Below are positions 36,914 through 46,625 of a DNA stretch of 64,000 nt, piece after piece (within the stretch, counting starts at the first letter, position 1; every line of letters begins with the position of its first letter). The notes below the pieces were generated by a model. That model ran no database searches. It was not told where the DNA came from and was given only the letters and a program-made list of their open reading frames with translations. The position numbers and the translations under genes are program-made. Origin of the DNA: Shewanella halifaxensis HAW-EB4 (GTDB lineage: Bacteria; Pseudomonadota; Gammaproteobacteria; Enterobacterales; Shewanellaceae); the NCBI RefSeq assembly GCF_000019185.1, contig NC_010334.1, forward strand, positions 4,526,001 to 4,590,000. Direction: 5' to 3'.

Positions 36914-37315
36914 CTACTGTACCCACTGAACTAGCTCCCCGGCATATTTCATCGCAGGTTGCCTTTTGACTAGCTCCCCCGCTGGATCAAACAGTAAAAG
37001 CTCTGCCGAGTCGGCGCGGTACTGAGCAATCAGTAAATCCCCCTCTGGGGTGCCCATTCTAGCGATAAGAAAGTGCACTTGATCGCCAAGGTAATCACGC
37101 GCTTCATTCATCTGCTCTGTCTGACTATTACTCACCGCAAGACCATTATCATAAACAAACACGACTGCAGGTTTACCCGTACCTATCTCTTCATGGGTCG
37201 ATTTAAAGCCTTTAGGCATCACCATTACCAGCGCTGCGAATAAAATCACGATGACAGCAACCACAGCAAACGCAATCCACGGCTTACGACTCGTATTCGA
37301 ATTTAGTGTATCCAA
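36914..37315 (-). CDS. Membrane-anchored thioredoxin-fold-like small protein
   Basis: 133 residues from a TTG start at 37315. The TTG is preferred because AAGGA stands eight bases upstream; the ATG 48 bases further up has no such site. One N-terminal helix (WIAFAVVAVIVILFAALVMV) anchors a periplasmic domain with strands KPAVVFVYDNGLAV, HFLIARMGTP and AELLLFDPAG. The layout recalls a thioredoxin fold, but there is no CxxC, so it would not be a redox enzyme. Function unknown. Confidence 0.6.
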   Translation of the reverse strand: MDTLNSNTSRKPWIAFAVVAVIVILFAALVMVMPKGFKSTHEEIGTGKPAVVFVYDNGLAVSNSQTEQMNEARDYLGDQVHFLIARMGTPEGDLLIAQYRADSAELLLFDPAGELVKRQPAMKYAGELVQWVQ

Positions 37316-37471
37316 GGTGAAAATCCTTCTTTTAACGATAAAATAGATAGCAAATCGTCCCATAGTAATCAGCTAACCTGAGGCCTAGATTAAAAATCAA
37401 AAGTTAAAATTTGCGACTATTTTGCCAAAGTGGGCACTTGGCATAGTTGAAATTGACTCAGACTGAAACAG

Positions 37472-38128
37472 TTAGTCAGCTCCAACAATGACTCCAAGAG
37501 GCGCTAATAGCTGCTCCTGCTGCCACATGCATATTTTGACATTACTAAGATCCACCTTTCTTGGGTCCAGTCCAGATAGTTCAGAATAAGAAAGATCGCA
37601 GCCTTGCACATTAAACTGTCCCCAGGCATCACTGGAAAAATCTCCCCGACTCAAATCAGACCCCTTAAATGACGCCCCATATAAATTTGCGCCCGTCCAT
37701 TTGTTTTCAAATAGATCGCATTTCTCGATGCATTGACGCTCAAAATTAGCGTAAGACAAATTACACCCAGTAATATAAACAGAACAGAAATAGACTTGTC
37801 GACTGATCTGGTTGGCAAAACTCGCCTTAAAAAAGTTAGCCCCTTTCAAGTCGCAGTTTCTAAACTCCGCACCGAAGCAATTGGCCCCAGTAAAAATCAC
37901 CATAGATAACTGACAACCTTTGAAGCTCGAATCTTGCAAATTTGCATACTCAAAATTACAACCACTCAATGAACCTGACTCAATAAATGAGCAGTCAACA
38001 AAACGGCTCTCTCTGAGATCGGTATGATTAAAATTACAGTTATAAAATTTACACCGCTCAAAATGTGAATCACTCAAGTCTTGATGACTAAAATCATCCC
38101 CATCAAATTGCTCATCTATTCTATTCAT
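37472..38128 (-). CDS. qnr: Qnr-type pentapeptide repeat protein (copy 1)
   Basis: 218 residues, exactly the length of QnrA. The pentapeptide repeat helix is continuous (DLSDSHFERCKFYNCNF, DLRESRFVDCSF, DLKGANFFKASF), with the short loops Qnr proteins have, and it ends WQQEQLLAPLGVIV, almost as QnrA does. Qnr proteins mimic DNA and shield gyrase and topoisomerase IV from quinolones. The ATG at 38128 follows AAGAGG. Chromosomal qnr genes are typical of Shewanella and Vibrio. I saw no LexA box upstream. Confidence 0.92.
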   Translation of the reverse strand: MNRIDEQFDGDDFSHQDLSDSHFERCKFYNCNFNHTDLRESRFVDCSFIESGSLSGCNFEYANLQDSSFKGCQLSMVIFTGANCFGAEFRNCDLKGANFFKASFANQISRQVYFCSVYITGCNLSYANFERQCIEKCDLFENKWTGANLYGASFKGSDLSRGDFSSDAWGQFNVQGCDLSYSELSGLDPRKVDLSNVKICMWQQEQLLAPLGVIVGAD

Positions 38129-38491
38129 TAACGCCTCTTGCAACATAAAACCAAGTTTAGAAATCGGAGACTAACATTCACGCCATGAGAAACCAATAAA
38201 AACAAAGCCTTAAATATCAACAAGTTAACAGGCCTACCGTAAGCGATTTTAAGGCGTCAAAATAGCTCTTAAACCTTGGTAAAATTTTTAATGAAGACGC
38301 GCAGGTCAAGAAAAAACTTTAACTAAGCCTAGGGGATTACAGAAAGCCAAGCAGATAGATTTGAGTGCTAGAGACAATGCAGTTACAACAAGGACTCGAC
38401 CAAAACAGCATTAGCAATGGGCCATTGTGCTTATACCAATCACATATTGAGTACGACAGATCTTAGTAATCGATGCCAATAAAAAGCAAGG

Positions 38492-38507
38492 CACCCATTA
38501 TTGATCA
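38492..38507 (+). repeat. Short dispersed repeat, copy a
   Basis: CACCCATTATTGATCA, a member of the CACCCATTAATAATCA group also seen at 41501, 43233, 51865, 51901 and 52919. It lies 35 bases before REP copy 1. Confidence 0.5.
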
Positions 38508-38526
38508 CGTTAGCTGTAACTAATTA

Positions 38527-38610
38527 GCGTACTTATAGGGTGGGGTATATAACCTCCTACTTCAGCATTAGCTCACGCTTAGTAAGAGGTCTAAAAACAT
38601 GTCATTAATG
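38527..38610 (+). repeat. REP-like element copy 1 (RAYT-derived)
   Basis: GCGTACTT then a palindromic core (CCTCCTACTTCAGC and GCTTAGTAAGAGG-like arm) and the tail AACATGTCATTA. It matches the leader and first codons of the RAYT gene at 54106 in degraded form. The 614-base gap 38129-38742 has nothing else recognisable. Confidence 0.7.
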
Positions 38611-38742
38611 ATAGCCATTAACTATCTGACATTAACTATCAAGTATTAACCATGGCAGTCTGTGGTGGTGCAGGTCGTTGATGGTGCATCAGGTCAGTGC
38701 ATTCATCTAGGCTTGAATGCACTGGTCTAGAACATGAATCAC

Positions 38743-39246
38743 TCAGATCTGACTCACCCTCACATCATCACTCAAACCTTCGAGTGACTCGATCACCCTC
38801 TCACTGGTTATCGATCCTGGAATAGCTAACGTTAAGATTGAAGAGAATACGGGAGAACTCATGCCTATAACGGCTAAACGGTGACACTCCAACGATTCCA
38901 ATTCAACCTCAAGATCCGCCAAAATATCATCGATATCTCGTGTTAGACCGGGGCGGTCATTACAATCAAATACAAGTTTGACGCGTTGGCATGCGCTCGG
39001 AGCTCGCTCAGCGACTAGGGCGTAGGAAAAATACAGTGCGGGAAAATGAGTCACAAAGTCCGACTCAAGTTGGGGCTGAGACTCAGCCTCGATAGTCACC
39101 TCAAACAAAGCAGTGAAATGCCCGCCAAGTTTAATCACTTTACTCATTTGCCATTCACCACCATGCTTTCGGGTGATCTCAGCTAATGATTTGATTATGC
39201 CAGGCTCCGTCACACCACTGACAGTGGTAACAAAAGTCTTCTTCAT
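38743..39246 (-). CDS. ACT-domain protein, GcvR-like
   Basis: 167 residues made of two ACT domains: FVTTVSGVTEPGIIKSLAEI at the start and LVFDCNDRPGLTRDIDDIL in the middle. This is the architecture of GcvR, the glycine-cleavage repressor accessory, and its homologues in Shewanella. ACT domains bind amino acids. No gcvTHP genes lie nearby, so the target is inferred only from the family. Confidence 0.8.
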   Translation of the reverse strand: MKKTFVTTVSGVTEPGIIKSLAEITRKHGGEWQMSKVIKLGGHFTALFEVTIEAESQPQLESDFVTHFPALYFSYALVAERAPSACQRVKLVFDCNDRPGLTRDIDDILADLEVELESLECHRLAVIGMSSPVFSSILTLAIPGSITSERVIESLEGLSDDVRVSQI

Positions 39247-39453
39247 ATGAAGTACCTCTCAATACAAAAAATATACGGTGAAAACAAATCGTTCAACATA
39301 CGAACTTATCGATAGAATTAATTTACCACAGCCATTTTTTTATACCAATCTAATTAGCTGTACTTAGCATTTTTTCCAGTGTGATTATCCAAGTCGGCGC
39401 ACTTTAACAGGCTATACTGCCGAGGCGGCGGTGTGGGTCAGTACATAAGCAAT

Positions 39454-39503
39454 AGCCCCGATACTAACAAGCATCGGGGCTTTAAAGTAAACGTTTACTT
39501 TAA
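39454..39503. terminator. Stem-loop plus perfect 22-bp palindrome after the BCCT gene
   Basis: Two elements adjoin. AGCCCCGAT pairs with ATCGGGGCT (39454-39481). Next to it TTAAAGTAAAC is followed directly by its complement (39482-39503), a perfect 22-bp palindrome five bases from the BCCT stop. The first is terminator-like but neither side has a strong T-run. The palindrome could be an operator or a second hairpin. Confidence 0.55.
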
Positions 39504-39508
39504 CCCAC

Positions 39509-41212
39509 TTATCCGGATTGCTTTGCTTGCGAATGCTTTGTTTGTGAATGCTCTGTTTGTGAATGGCTTGCTTGCGCATGATTGAGTGATGGCTTACCAA
39601 ATTGCTGCTCCGCCATCGCTTTAGCCATTTTGGGTGCTTGCCACAGTGATGGTAGCAAAACAAATGACACCGGAACGGCAGTGATCACAATAAACGACTG
39701 TAGGGCGGAAATGCCACCAGAGCCCATCGAGATCAATGCGATAGCAACCAGTCCCATTAATATTCCCCAAAACGCACGCATTGCGCCACTAGGCTCGGTG
39801 GAACCTGTCACGACCACACTAATGGTATAAGTCATCGAATCACCTGTAGTGACGATAAATGTGGTCGTTAGGATTAAAAACAGTACTGCAATCAGCGACG
39901 GCATTGGCAGTTGTGAGGTAATAGCCAGCAACACGCCAGGTAAATTAAATCCTTCAAATGCTGTCGAGATAACACCGGGCTCCGCTAACTCGAACGCAAG
40001 GCCAGATCCACCGACAACACTAAACCAGAAACAGGTGATGAGTGGTGCAATAATAGAAATAGACAGGATCAATTGACGAATCGTGCGGCCGCGAGAAATT
40101 CGCGCAATGAAGATCGCCATCATCGGACCATAGCCAATAAACCAGCCCCAGAAAAACACCGTCCACCAACTTAGCCAATTAGCATCGCCTCGGTAGAGTG
40201 ACATCGGCACAAAGTTATTGACCATTTTAGCCACGCCCTGCATGTAGCCATCGATGATGAAGCTGGTAGGGCCAAATAGTAGAATGAAGATGATCAGTGC
40301 AGCAGAAAGTAAAATGTTGTAGCGGCTTATTAGCTGAATGCCGCGGCTTAGGCCACTTAATGCCGATAAGGTATACATAGCGATGGCAAACAGTACCACC
40401 AAACTCTGGGTGATTAAGGTATCTTGCACACCAAAAAGCGCATTGAGCGCATAGCTAATTTGCAGACCAAGAAAGCCAATTGGACCAATCGTACCGGCGG
40501 CCACAGCAATAATACAAAATGTGTCGGTTAAGGTACCAATCCAACCGTTAAGTGCTTTATCGCCAAAAATGGGATACAACAAAGTGCGAGGTTGCAATGG
40601 TAAACCTTTGTCGTAGTGTAGATGCATTAAAACAATCGCGGCTAAGCTACCGAGTATCGCCCATGCAAGAAACCCCCAATGCAGAAAAGATTGAGATAAG
40701 GCATTGATCGCCAGCGTGCGCCCCTCTGCTTCACCGTAAAAAGGTGGCGAGGAAACAAAATGAGCGATAGGCTCAGCTGCAGCCCAAAATACACCACCAC
40801 CGGCTAACAGGGTACACAGAACAATCGCCAACCATTTGAAGGTATCAATTTCTGGGGTGCTGCGATTACCGAGCTTAACGTCGCCAGTTCTAGCAAAGGC
40901 TAAGTAGAGACCAATAATAAAGTTAGCCAGCAAAAGAATTTGCCAAAATGGGCCAAACCATTGGGTCACTTTAGAGAATCCAACTTGAATGATGTTGGAC
41001 AGAGCTGAGGTATCGAAAACAGCAAGCAGTACAAAGAGAGCTAAAAAGCCGCCACTTAACCAGAGTACTGGACTGGAGAAGGGATTTACCTTGGTTGACG
41101 CATCACTTTGTTCAGGGGGATGGGCTGCAAGGTAGTTTTCATCTGTTGATTTACGATCAACAGATTGTGTCAAATTCGACATTAAGTATTCGCTTTTGTC
41201 ATCGTCAGCCAT
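39509..41212 (-). CDS. BCCT-family betaine/choline/carnitine transporter
   Basis: 567 residues with 12 membrane helices. Family marks are FWAAAEPIAHF and the signature WGWFIGYGPMMAIFIARISRGRTIR, here shown in parts, with WW at the aromatic ligand box. BCCT proteins take up glycine betaine, choline or similar compounds with sodium or protons, mostly as osmoprotectants. The C-terminus is a repetitive hydrophilic tail (HSQTEHSQTKHSQ) encoded by 15-bp direct repeats. The start is uncertain between 41212 and 41182; neither has a clear ribosome-binding site. Confidence 0.88.
   Translation of the reverse strand: MADDDKSEYLMSNLTQSVDRKSTDENYLAAHPPEQSDASTKVNPFSSPVLWLSGGFLALFVLLAVFDTSALSNIIQVGFSKVTQWFGPFWQILLLANFIIGLYLAFARTGDVKLGNRSTPEIDTFKWLAIVLCTLLAGGGVFWAAAEPIAHFVSSPPFYGEAEGRTLAINALSQSFLHWGFLAWAILGSLAAIVLMHLHYDKGLPLQPRTLLYPIFGDKALNGWIGTLTDTFCIIAVAAGTIGPIGFLGLQISYALNALFGVQDTLITQSLVVLFAIAMYTLSALSGLSRGIQLISRYNILLSAALIIFILLFGPTSFIIDGYMQGVAKMVNNFVPMSLYRGDANWLSWWTVFFWGWFIGYGPMMAIFIARISRGRTIRQLILSISIIAPLITCFWFSVVGGSGLAFELAEPGVISTAFEGFNLPGVLLAITSQLPMPSLIAVLFLILTTTFIVTTGDSMTYTISVVVTGSTEPSGAMRAFWGILMGLVAIALISMGSGGISALQSFIVITAVPVSFVLLPSLWQAPKMAKAMAEQQFGKPSLNHAQASHSQTEHSQTKHSQAKQSG
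39526..39585. repeat. 15-bp tandem repeats within the BCCT 3' end
   Basis: Four imperfect units of 15 bases on the plus strand, such as TTTGTGAATGCTCTG, encode the H-S-Q-x-x tail of the transporter in frame. Copy number may vary between strains. Confidence 0.75.
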
Positions 41213-41557
41213 TAAATATAAGTCTGTTTATTAAGATATATTTTAAGCTGAGTCGGTGAATTTTCCTCGGCTATCGCAAAGACATTGAGTGACTTTGTAA
41301 AGGTTGAGGCTGTAAAAGGGGCGATATTTTAGCACAATTGAAAGTAGGAATAAAATCGAGATAAGCAACAGGAAAGTCGCAGCAAATATTAGAGCGCAGT
41401 GAATTATTTCGCTTTTAACGTTATTTCAAGCATTTAACTTGAACTCATATCGGTAGTGATATGACTAGTTGTAACGCCTTGAATTGTAAATGACAGCCTA
41501 GCCACCCATTCTTAATCAATGGCATAACTAGTCTATCCAGCTCAAAATGAGCTGCCG
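41213..41557. other. Intergenic with one short dispersed repeat
   Basis: A 345-base gap upstream of the BCCT gene. It holds copy b of the short repeat (GCCACCCATTCTTAATCAA at 41501-41519) and otherwise nothing I recognise. Confidence 0.5.
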
Positions 41558-43129
41558 CTACAGTAACAGCTCGCCACTGCGGATTTCTAGATACTCACCC
41601 TGCTTCACTTTTCGCTTGCCATTCACCCACAAATCACGCAACCCCGTTGCATAGGCATCAGGCTTATCTATCGTTGAATTGTCACTAAAACTAGCATCAA
41701 ACAAGCTGATATCGGCATAGTAGCCCGGCGCTAACCTGCCTCGCTTGTGGAGCGAAAAAGTCTCTGCACTCAAACCGGTCATCTTATGTACGGCCTGCTC
41801 AAGTGGCAGTAGCTGACGCTGCGAGACAAACCGTTGAATAATCCGTGGAAATGACCCACTAACTCTTGGGTGAAGATGCCCTCCAAATATGGTATCTGTA
41901 CCAACCATCCCCCTAGGGTGCTGAAAGATCTGCTCAACTAGCTCCTCATCCATAAAGTAATCAATCATACGCACATTTCCTCGCTCGCTAACAAGAAGGT
42001 CAAGTGCAAAATCAACAGGGTGCTGATCCATTTTTTGTGCGCACTCAGTAATAGAACATCCTAACCACTGCTTTGCGCTCTGAGATCCCACTTCACAGAT
42101 TAAGATATTTTCCCAGCCCAACAGAGCAGGCAGGTTGTCCCATGGCTCACCAGCCTGAGGCAAAATCCGCTCAGCAAACCAATCTCGAACTTGCTGTCTG
42201 ATCTCCGCTTTTTTCAGGGCAATCATCAAGGCATCGGGTTCGTATGTGCGAATAAGGCTAGGCGGTAAAATAGAGAGCAGTGTTGTGCTGCCGTAGTTAT
42301 ATGGATATTGATCAAATGTCAGTTCATGGCGATCAATCAGTGCCAGTAACCTTGATACTTTAGCAGCATTTCGTCGCCCGATTAGCTTTAGGTGAGAGAT
42401 ATGCAGCTGGCACCCAGCCTGTTGCGACAGGATAATCATCTCCTGCAACGCCTCAATAACCTCATCGCTTTCGCTGCGCATATGCACAACTAAGGGTTTA
42501 TGGTGTTTAGCAGCGACTTGAGCCAGAGTTAATAGCTCACGCTTGTCACTAAACAGCGCCGGGTGGTAGATGAGCCCTAAGCTGATCCCAAGAGCCCCTT
42601 CACTTAAGGCTTGATCAGCTAGCTGAGCCAGCCTTTCTCTCTGAGAGCCATCCATCGTCAAACTGCTATTACCGCAGATCTGATAACGCAATAAGCCGTG
42701 GGGAACAAAGGCAGACAGATTGACCTCCAGCCCATGCCGTTTAAGGGCAGCGCCATAGCTGCTGAAACTGTCCCAGCTCCAATCGATATTAGGGTTACCG
42801 ATGATCAGGCGCTCTCTGACCTCCGCCTGAAGTGGTTTGGGTAGCGGGGCGACCCCAAGGCCGCAGACACCGATAAGCTCGGTGGTGATCCCTTGCAGCA
42901 CTTTTGGCTTAAATCCCTGTGGTAAAAATGTCGCTAAATCACTGTGACTATGAACATCAATAAACCCTGGAGTCAGATAGGCACCACCAGCATCGATGAC
43001 ACTGTCAGCAGCAAGTTCGATAAGCGGTGCCACATCAATAATCAACTGATTATCAATTAGAACGTCGCCTTTAAAAGCTGCCCCACCAGTTCCATCTATG
43101 ACGGTGGCGTTTTTGATTAACTGACGCAC
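41558..43129 (-). CDS. N-acyl-D-amino-acid deacylase (D-aminoacylase family amidohydrolase)
   Basis: 523 residues. Amidohydrolase TIM-barrel enzyme with the metal motif TPGFIDVHSHSDLA, then VVHMRSESD and LHISHLKLIG for further metal ligands, and GTDTIFGGHLHPRVSGSFPR, all typical of D-aminoacylases that remove acyl groups from N-acyl-D-amino acids. I start it at GTG 43129 (RQLIKNATVIDGTGG) because GGAG lies six bases before it; an ATG 12 bases up overlaps that site. It neighbours a BCCT transporter, but no functional link is shown. Confidence 0.88.
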   Translation of the reverse strand: MRQLIKNATVIDGTGGAAFKGDVLIDNQLIIDVAPLIELAADSVIDAGGAYLTPGFIDVHSHSDLATFLPQGFKPKVLQGITTELIGVCGLGVAPLPKPLQAEVRERLIIGNPNIDWSWDSFSSYGAALKRHGLEVNLSAFVPHGLLRYQICGNSSLTMDGSQRERLAQLADQALSEGALGISLGLIYHPALFSDKRELLTLAQVAAKHHKPLVVHMRSESDEVIEALQEMIILSQQAGCQLHISHLKLIGRRNAAKVSRLLALIDRHELTFDQYPYNYGSTTLLSILPPSLIRTYEPDALMIALKKAEIRQQVRDWFAERILPQAGEPWDNLPALLGWENILICEVGSQSAKQWLGCSITECAQKMDQHPVDFALDLLVSERGNVRMIDYFMDEELVEQIFQHPRGMVGTDTIFGGHLHPRVSGSFPRIIQRFVSQRQLLPLEQAVHKMTGLSAETFSLHKRGRLAPGYYADISLFDASFSDNSTIDKPDAYATGLRDLWVNGKRKVKQGEYLEIRSGELLL

Positions 43130-43232
43130 GCTTATCTCCATCCCTAAATTAATACCAACAGCCATGATAGTTTAATAATTATGCAATAAATGAGATAAGG
43201 ATAAGATTTTGAAATAAAAACCAAACAGCTAA

Positions 43233-43250
43233 GCCACCCATTAATAATCA
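43233..43250. repeat. Short dispersed repeat, copy c
   Basis: GCCACCCATTAATAATCA, between the deacylase start and the CNNM gene end. Confidence 0.5.
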
Positions 43251-43288
43251 TCTTGACTAACCGGGAGCGCCCATATGTCTATGATTAA

Positions 43289-44584
43289 CTAACTTTTTGG
43301 AACTGGCGTCACCTCAATCTTATCGGGCCGATTGCCATCAAGCGTTAACACTGTAAAGCGCCACTGCTCCCACACAAATACATCTCCAACCTTGGGCATG
43401 CTATCTAGACACCACATCATCATGCCGCTAAGGATGTGGTAGCCATGCAGCTCCTCATCGGGAAGGGCGTCTAACTCTAGGAGTTCTTTGAGGACCAAAA
43501 TAGAGATAAGTCCATTAATGGTCCAGCTGCCATCAGCGTGTAGCTTGGATCCGATATCATCGGGTGAAGCAGATTTAAACTCACCAGCCAACGCTTCAAG
43601 CAGGTCGGTATGGGTCACTATGCCTTGCAGATCGCCATATTCATCGACAATAAAGGCTATATGTTCACCTGTGTGACGAAAAAAAGCCAATAGCTGACTA
43701 CCGCTCCAGCTCTCTGGAATAAAGACGGGCGGAAATGCTGCTGACTTTATTGCGGCATTATCCAGTACTCCTGATATTTTTATTTTCAGTAGCTTATTTG
43801 CAGATAGCACGCCAATGGGGTTATCTATCTCTCTATCAATGATGGGAAAGCGATCATGCTCTGAGGCTAGCAAAGATGTTAGATTGCTATCTATAGGCTT
43901 ACTTAAATCAAAGGCTATGATGTCGCTGCGGGGGGTGAGTAAAGATGACACCTTACGGTCATCGAGATGGAAGACATTACGCACCATATCTCGTTCATGA
44001 GGCGCAATGCTACCACTGCGTGATCCTTCCATTAACAGGGCAAAAATATCTTCTTCAGTGATGGTTTCTTCACCGCTTCCACGACCTTTACCCAGAAGCT
44101 TAAGCATGAGATCTGTCGACCAGGCCAGTAGCGTCACAAAGGGGCGAGATAGCATGGCTAGAAAGGTGAGTGGCCTAGCAACTAGGCGGGCAAAAAGTTC
44201 GGGATGGAGCTGGGCTAGTCTTTTGGGAACCAGTTCACCAATGACAATAGATAGATAAGTGATCCCCAGAACAACAATAACGGTTGAAGCCATAGAGGCC
44301 GTTTTTGAAGATACTCCCCACGAAGTTAGATACTCGGCTAATGGTGCCGCCAGTGCCGCCTCACCATAGATACCATTAAGCAGGCCTATGGTCGTTATGC
44401 CAATCTGTACTGTAGATAGAAATCGAGTGGGATCTTGTTTAAGTATAATCGCATTAGCAGCGCCACTATCTCCTTTATCGGCAAGCTTTTGTAAACGGCT
44501 ATTGCGGGCTGAAACCAGTGCAATTTCAGACATCGCAAACACCCCGTTAAGAAGAATAAGCGCCATTAAGATCAACACGTCCAT
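43289..44584 (-). CDS. CNNM/CorC-type membrane protein (hemolysin family)
   Basis: 431 residues: DUF21/CNNM membrane domain (1-185; LLNGVFAMSEIALVSARNSR), CBS pair (about 200-330; IVDEYGDLQGIVTHTDLLEA) and a C-terminal CorC_HlyC domain. Family members export or sense magnesium/cobalt and are often misnamed hemolysins. It parallels the C-terminal half of the TerC-CBS protein at 26647. No terminator is evident after it. Confidence 0.9.
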   Translation of the reverse strand: MDVLILMALILLNGVFAMSEIALVSARNSRLQKLADKGDSGAANAIILKQDPTRFLSTVQIGITTIGLLNGIYGEAALAAPLAEYLTSWGVSSKTASMASTVIVVLGITYLSIVIGELVPKRLAQLHPELFARLVARPLTFLAMLSRPFVTLLAWSTDLMLKLLGKGRGSGEETITEEDIFALLMEGSRSGSIAPHERDMVRNVFHLDDRKVSSLLTPRSDIIAFDLSKPIDSNLTSLLASEHDRFPIIDREIDNPIGVLSANKLLKIKISGVLDNAAIKSAAFPPVFIPESWSGSQLLAFFRHTGEHIAFIVDEYGDLQGIVTHTDLLEALAGEFKSASPDDIGSKLHADGSWTINGLISILVLKELLELDALPDEELHGYHILSGMMMWCLDSMPKVGDVFVWEQWRFTVLTLDGNRPDKIEVTPVPKS

Positions 44585-44671
44585 GCAAGTTCCTTAAAAA
44601 TACAAGCGACTCGTTAACTTTGCACTAAGCTACGTTAAAGGCAAAGTATTTGTTTGAAGCCTGTACAGTTA

Positions 44672-45005
44672 ATACCAATCGGCATAAAGATGTGGTCGCT
44701 CGGCGAGAGTTTAGCGCTTCTGAGGCAAGGTAATTAATTGCTCCTCGGTAACAGCTCCAGCGTTACCCTACCTCCTATATCCATATAGTCGTGCATTAAT
44801 GACATTCACCACATCTAACCCCCAAGGACGGAGGAAATGTCTTATTTATGTCGGGAACATACAAGAGCATGTAGTTTGCACCGAGTGAAGAACATAGCTT
44901 TTCTACGTTTAAGCTCCTTAACACCGCATCGGATGCGCTAAAACTCGCCTGTAGGAGTGATTTGGCTGTCTACCTCTGCGCTGAGTAAACAAGCCGCGTT
45001 CATAC
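44672..45005. mobile_element. MITE-like element, copy 2 (truncated, with internal extra sequence)
   Basis: Begins ATACCAATCGGCATAA, then shares GGTCGCTC, GAGAGTTTAGCG and a GCTAAAACTCGCC block with copy 1 in opposite orientation. It has about 100 extra internal bases and no matching right end; homology stops near 45005. It fills most of the gap 44585-45120. Confidence 0.65.
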
Positions 45006-45120
45006 ATTGACTGCCACAGACTGGGAACTATTATTGTAGTTAAGTACTCAACCTAATTGTACAGAGCAGTTTTATTATGTAAGTGCAGATACTTAACAAA
45101 CTAATGAGGCAAGATTTTAT

Positions 45121-45477
45121 ATGAATATATTGAGCAAACTATTGATAAGTTCAACCATCGGTATCGCAGCATTGAGTGGTGCCGCACAGGCCAGCGACCT
45201 GATCTGTAAAGTCAAAGGCGGTGATGATGTCATCATGAAGAATATTGAGATCTTACGTTCAAATCAGGCGCTAGTTAAAATTGATGGCAGCTACATGTCT
45301 CCCACCATGAATAACATTTACCGGATAGACGGTGTCGATGGCCAAGATATTAGTGAAACACCAACCTATATTGCTTACACCCAATACCCCTTAGCGGATC
45401 ATCAATTGCTTGCCACAGTACAAGTTGCTGACCAACCCGCCTTTACCGGAATGTGCACCGTCACTGAAGAGATGTAA
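45121..45477 (+). CDS. Small secreted protein, unknown
   Basis: 118 residues with a signal peptide (LLISSTIGIAALSGAAQAS). The mature part has two Cys (LICKVKGGDD and GMCTVTEEM) that could pair, and looks beta-rich. I do not recognise the family. Confidence 0.65.
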   Translation: MNILSKLLISSTIGIAALSGAAQASDLICKVKGGDDVIMKNIEILRSNQALVKIDGSYMSPTMNNIYRIDGVDGQDISETPTYIAYTQYPLADHQLLATVQVADQPAFTGMCTVTEEM

Positions 45478-45678
45478 CTCGCGCATTCGTACTAACAAAC
45501 CGTTACACCACCCTACGTTCTAGATTGACTACTCTAAGCTAGACCACACTTTGCATCTAAGGCCACAGCAGATGGCTGCAAGTGTCGCCAAACGCAACGA
45601 CCACGCCACGCTCAACATGCAAGAGGATAACAATGATCGTAAGGTTTTCTTATTAAGTAGAAAGTTTCAAGCTAATGA

Positions 45679-45762
45679 GCGTACTTCTTGTGCGGGGCAT
45701 ATCAATCTCCTACTTCAGTAAGCACTAAAGCTTAGTAAGAGGTCTCAAAACCTGTCATTAAT
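45679..45762 (+). repeat. REP-like element copy 2 (RAYT-derived)
   Basis: Carries the complement of the first RAYT codons (CTTCTTGTGCGGGGCAT), the palindromic core CTCCTACTTCAGTAAGC/GCTTAGTAAGAGG and the tail AAACCTGTCATTA. Better preserved than copy 1. Confidence 0.75.
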
Positions 45763-46625
45763 GCTGGCTGTCGATGAGATTTTTCTTGGTTATTTTGTTG
45801 GAATGCTAATCTAAACAGGTTTCTCCTACGCGGCAGAGTCGCTGGCATTATGTTGCAATTGTTCCAGTTTGGCTTCAACTATGTTACTAATATTGTATTT
45901 TTTAGTGCGAGGAATTATATTTCTTAAAAATATTTTTGCGATAAAAAGCATCTCTAAATTTTAGTTTTTAGTCAGAGCTGTTCTATTTTGATCATTAAAT
46001 ATCAAAAAGATACATAACTACCTACTAAATACAAGAAATCAGTATTCAAAACATGCTTAGCAAAGATATCAATATTACTAAACCATACCTATTAATAGTA
46101 ATACCCAAATCGTGTTATGAGCTAGCTTATTGTTTCTAATTAGTTTAAATGTTTATTTAATCTTAGTGTTCTATTTTATGAAATATATTTCTATTTTGAA
46201 TATATGTTTATCTGGTATTTACCACTGCAAACAATTGCAACTATTGTAATGAAAAAACGCCTAACGTTTTACTTGTGTATGGCTGGACAATATTTAGTTG
46301 TGTAGTTGTGGGTGGATTTAAGCTGGTGCACATGCCTAGATTTGATTGTTTACTGCTTGCTATACCTTTCTATTACTTACATTTTTTAATTTTATTACTT
46401 AATTTACCTGCATAGTTAATTTCTTATTCATTTCAATTGTTAACGGCTATTTTAAGAAGTACATCACTCACTTTACTTAGTGACTTTTTTTATTTATTTT
46501 GCCTCAGAATTTATTGATATTGAGCATTATAGCTTGATATTCCCTACTTCATTTGAGAACACACTATCGAATTCTTGAGTGGTAGTAATGACTTTAATAA
46601 AAATAAAATGGTTTTTGGAGTAAAC
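45763..46625. other. AT-rich intergenic stretch before the nucleotidase gene
   Basis: About 860 bases without a gene, strongly AT-rich from 45900 to 46570. I see no repeat, riboswitch or operator that I can name. Such composition can be a foreign insertion relic or an H-NS-like target. Confidence 0.5.
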
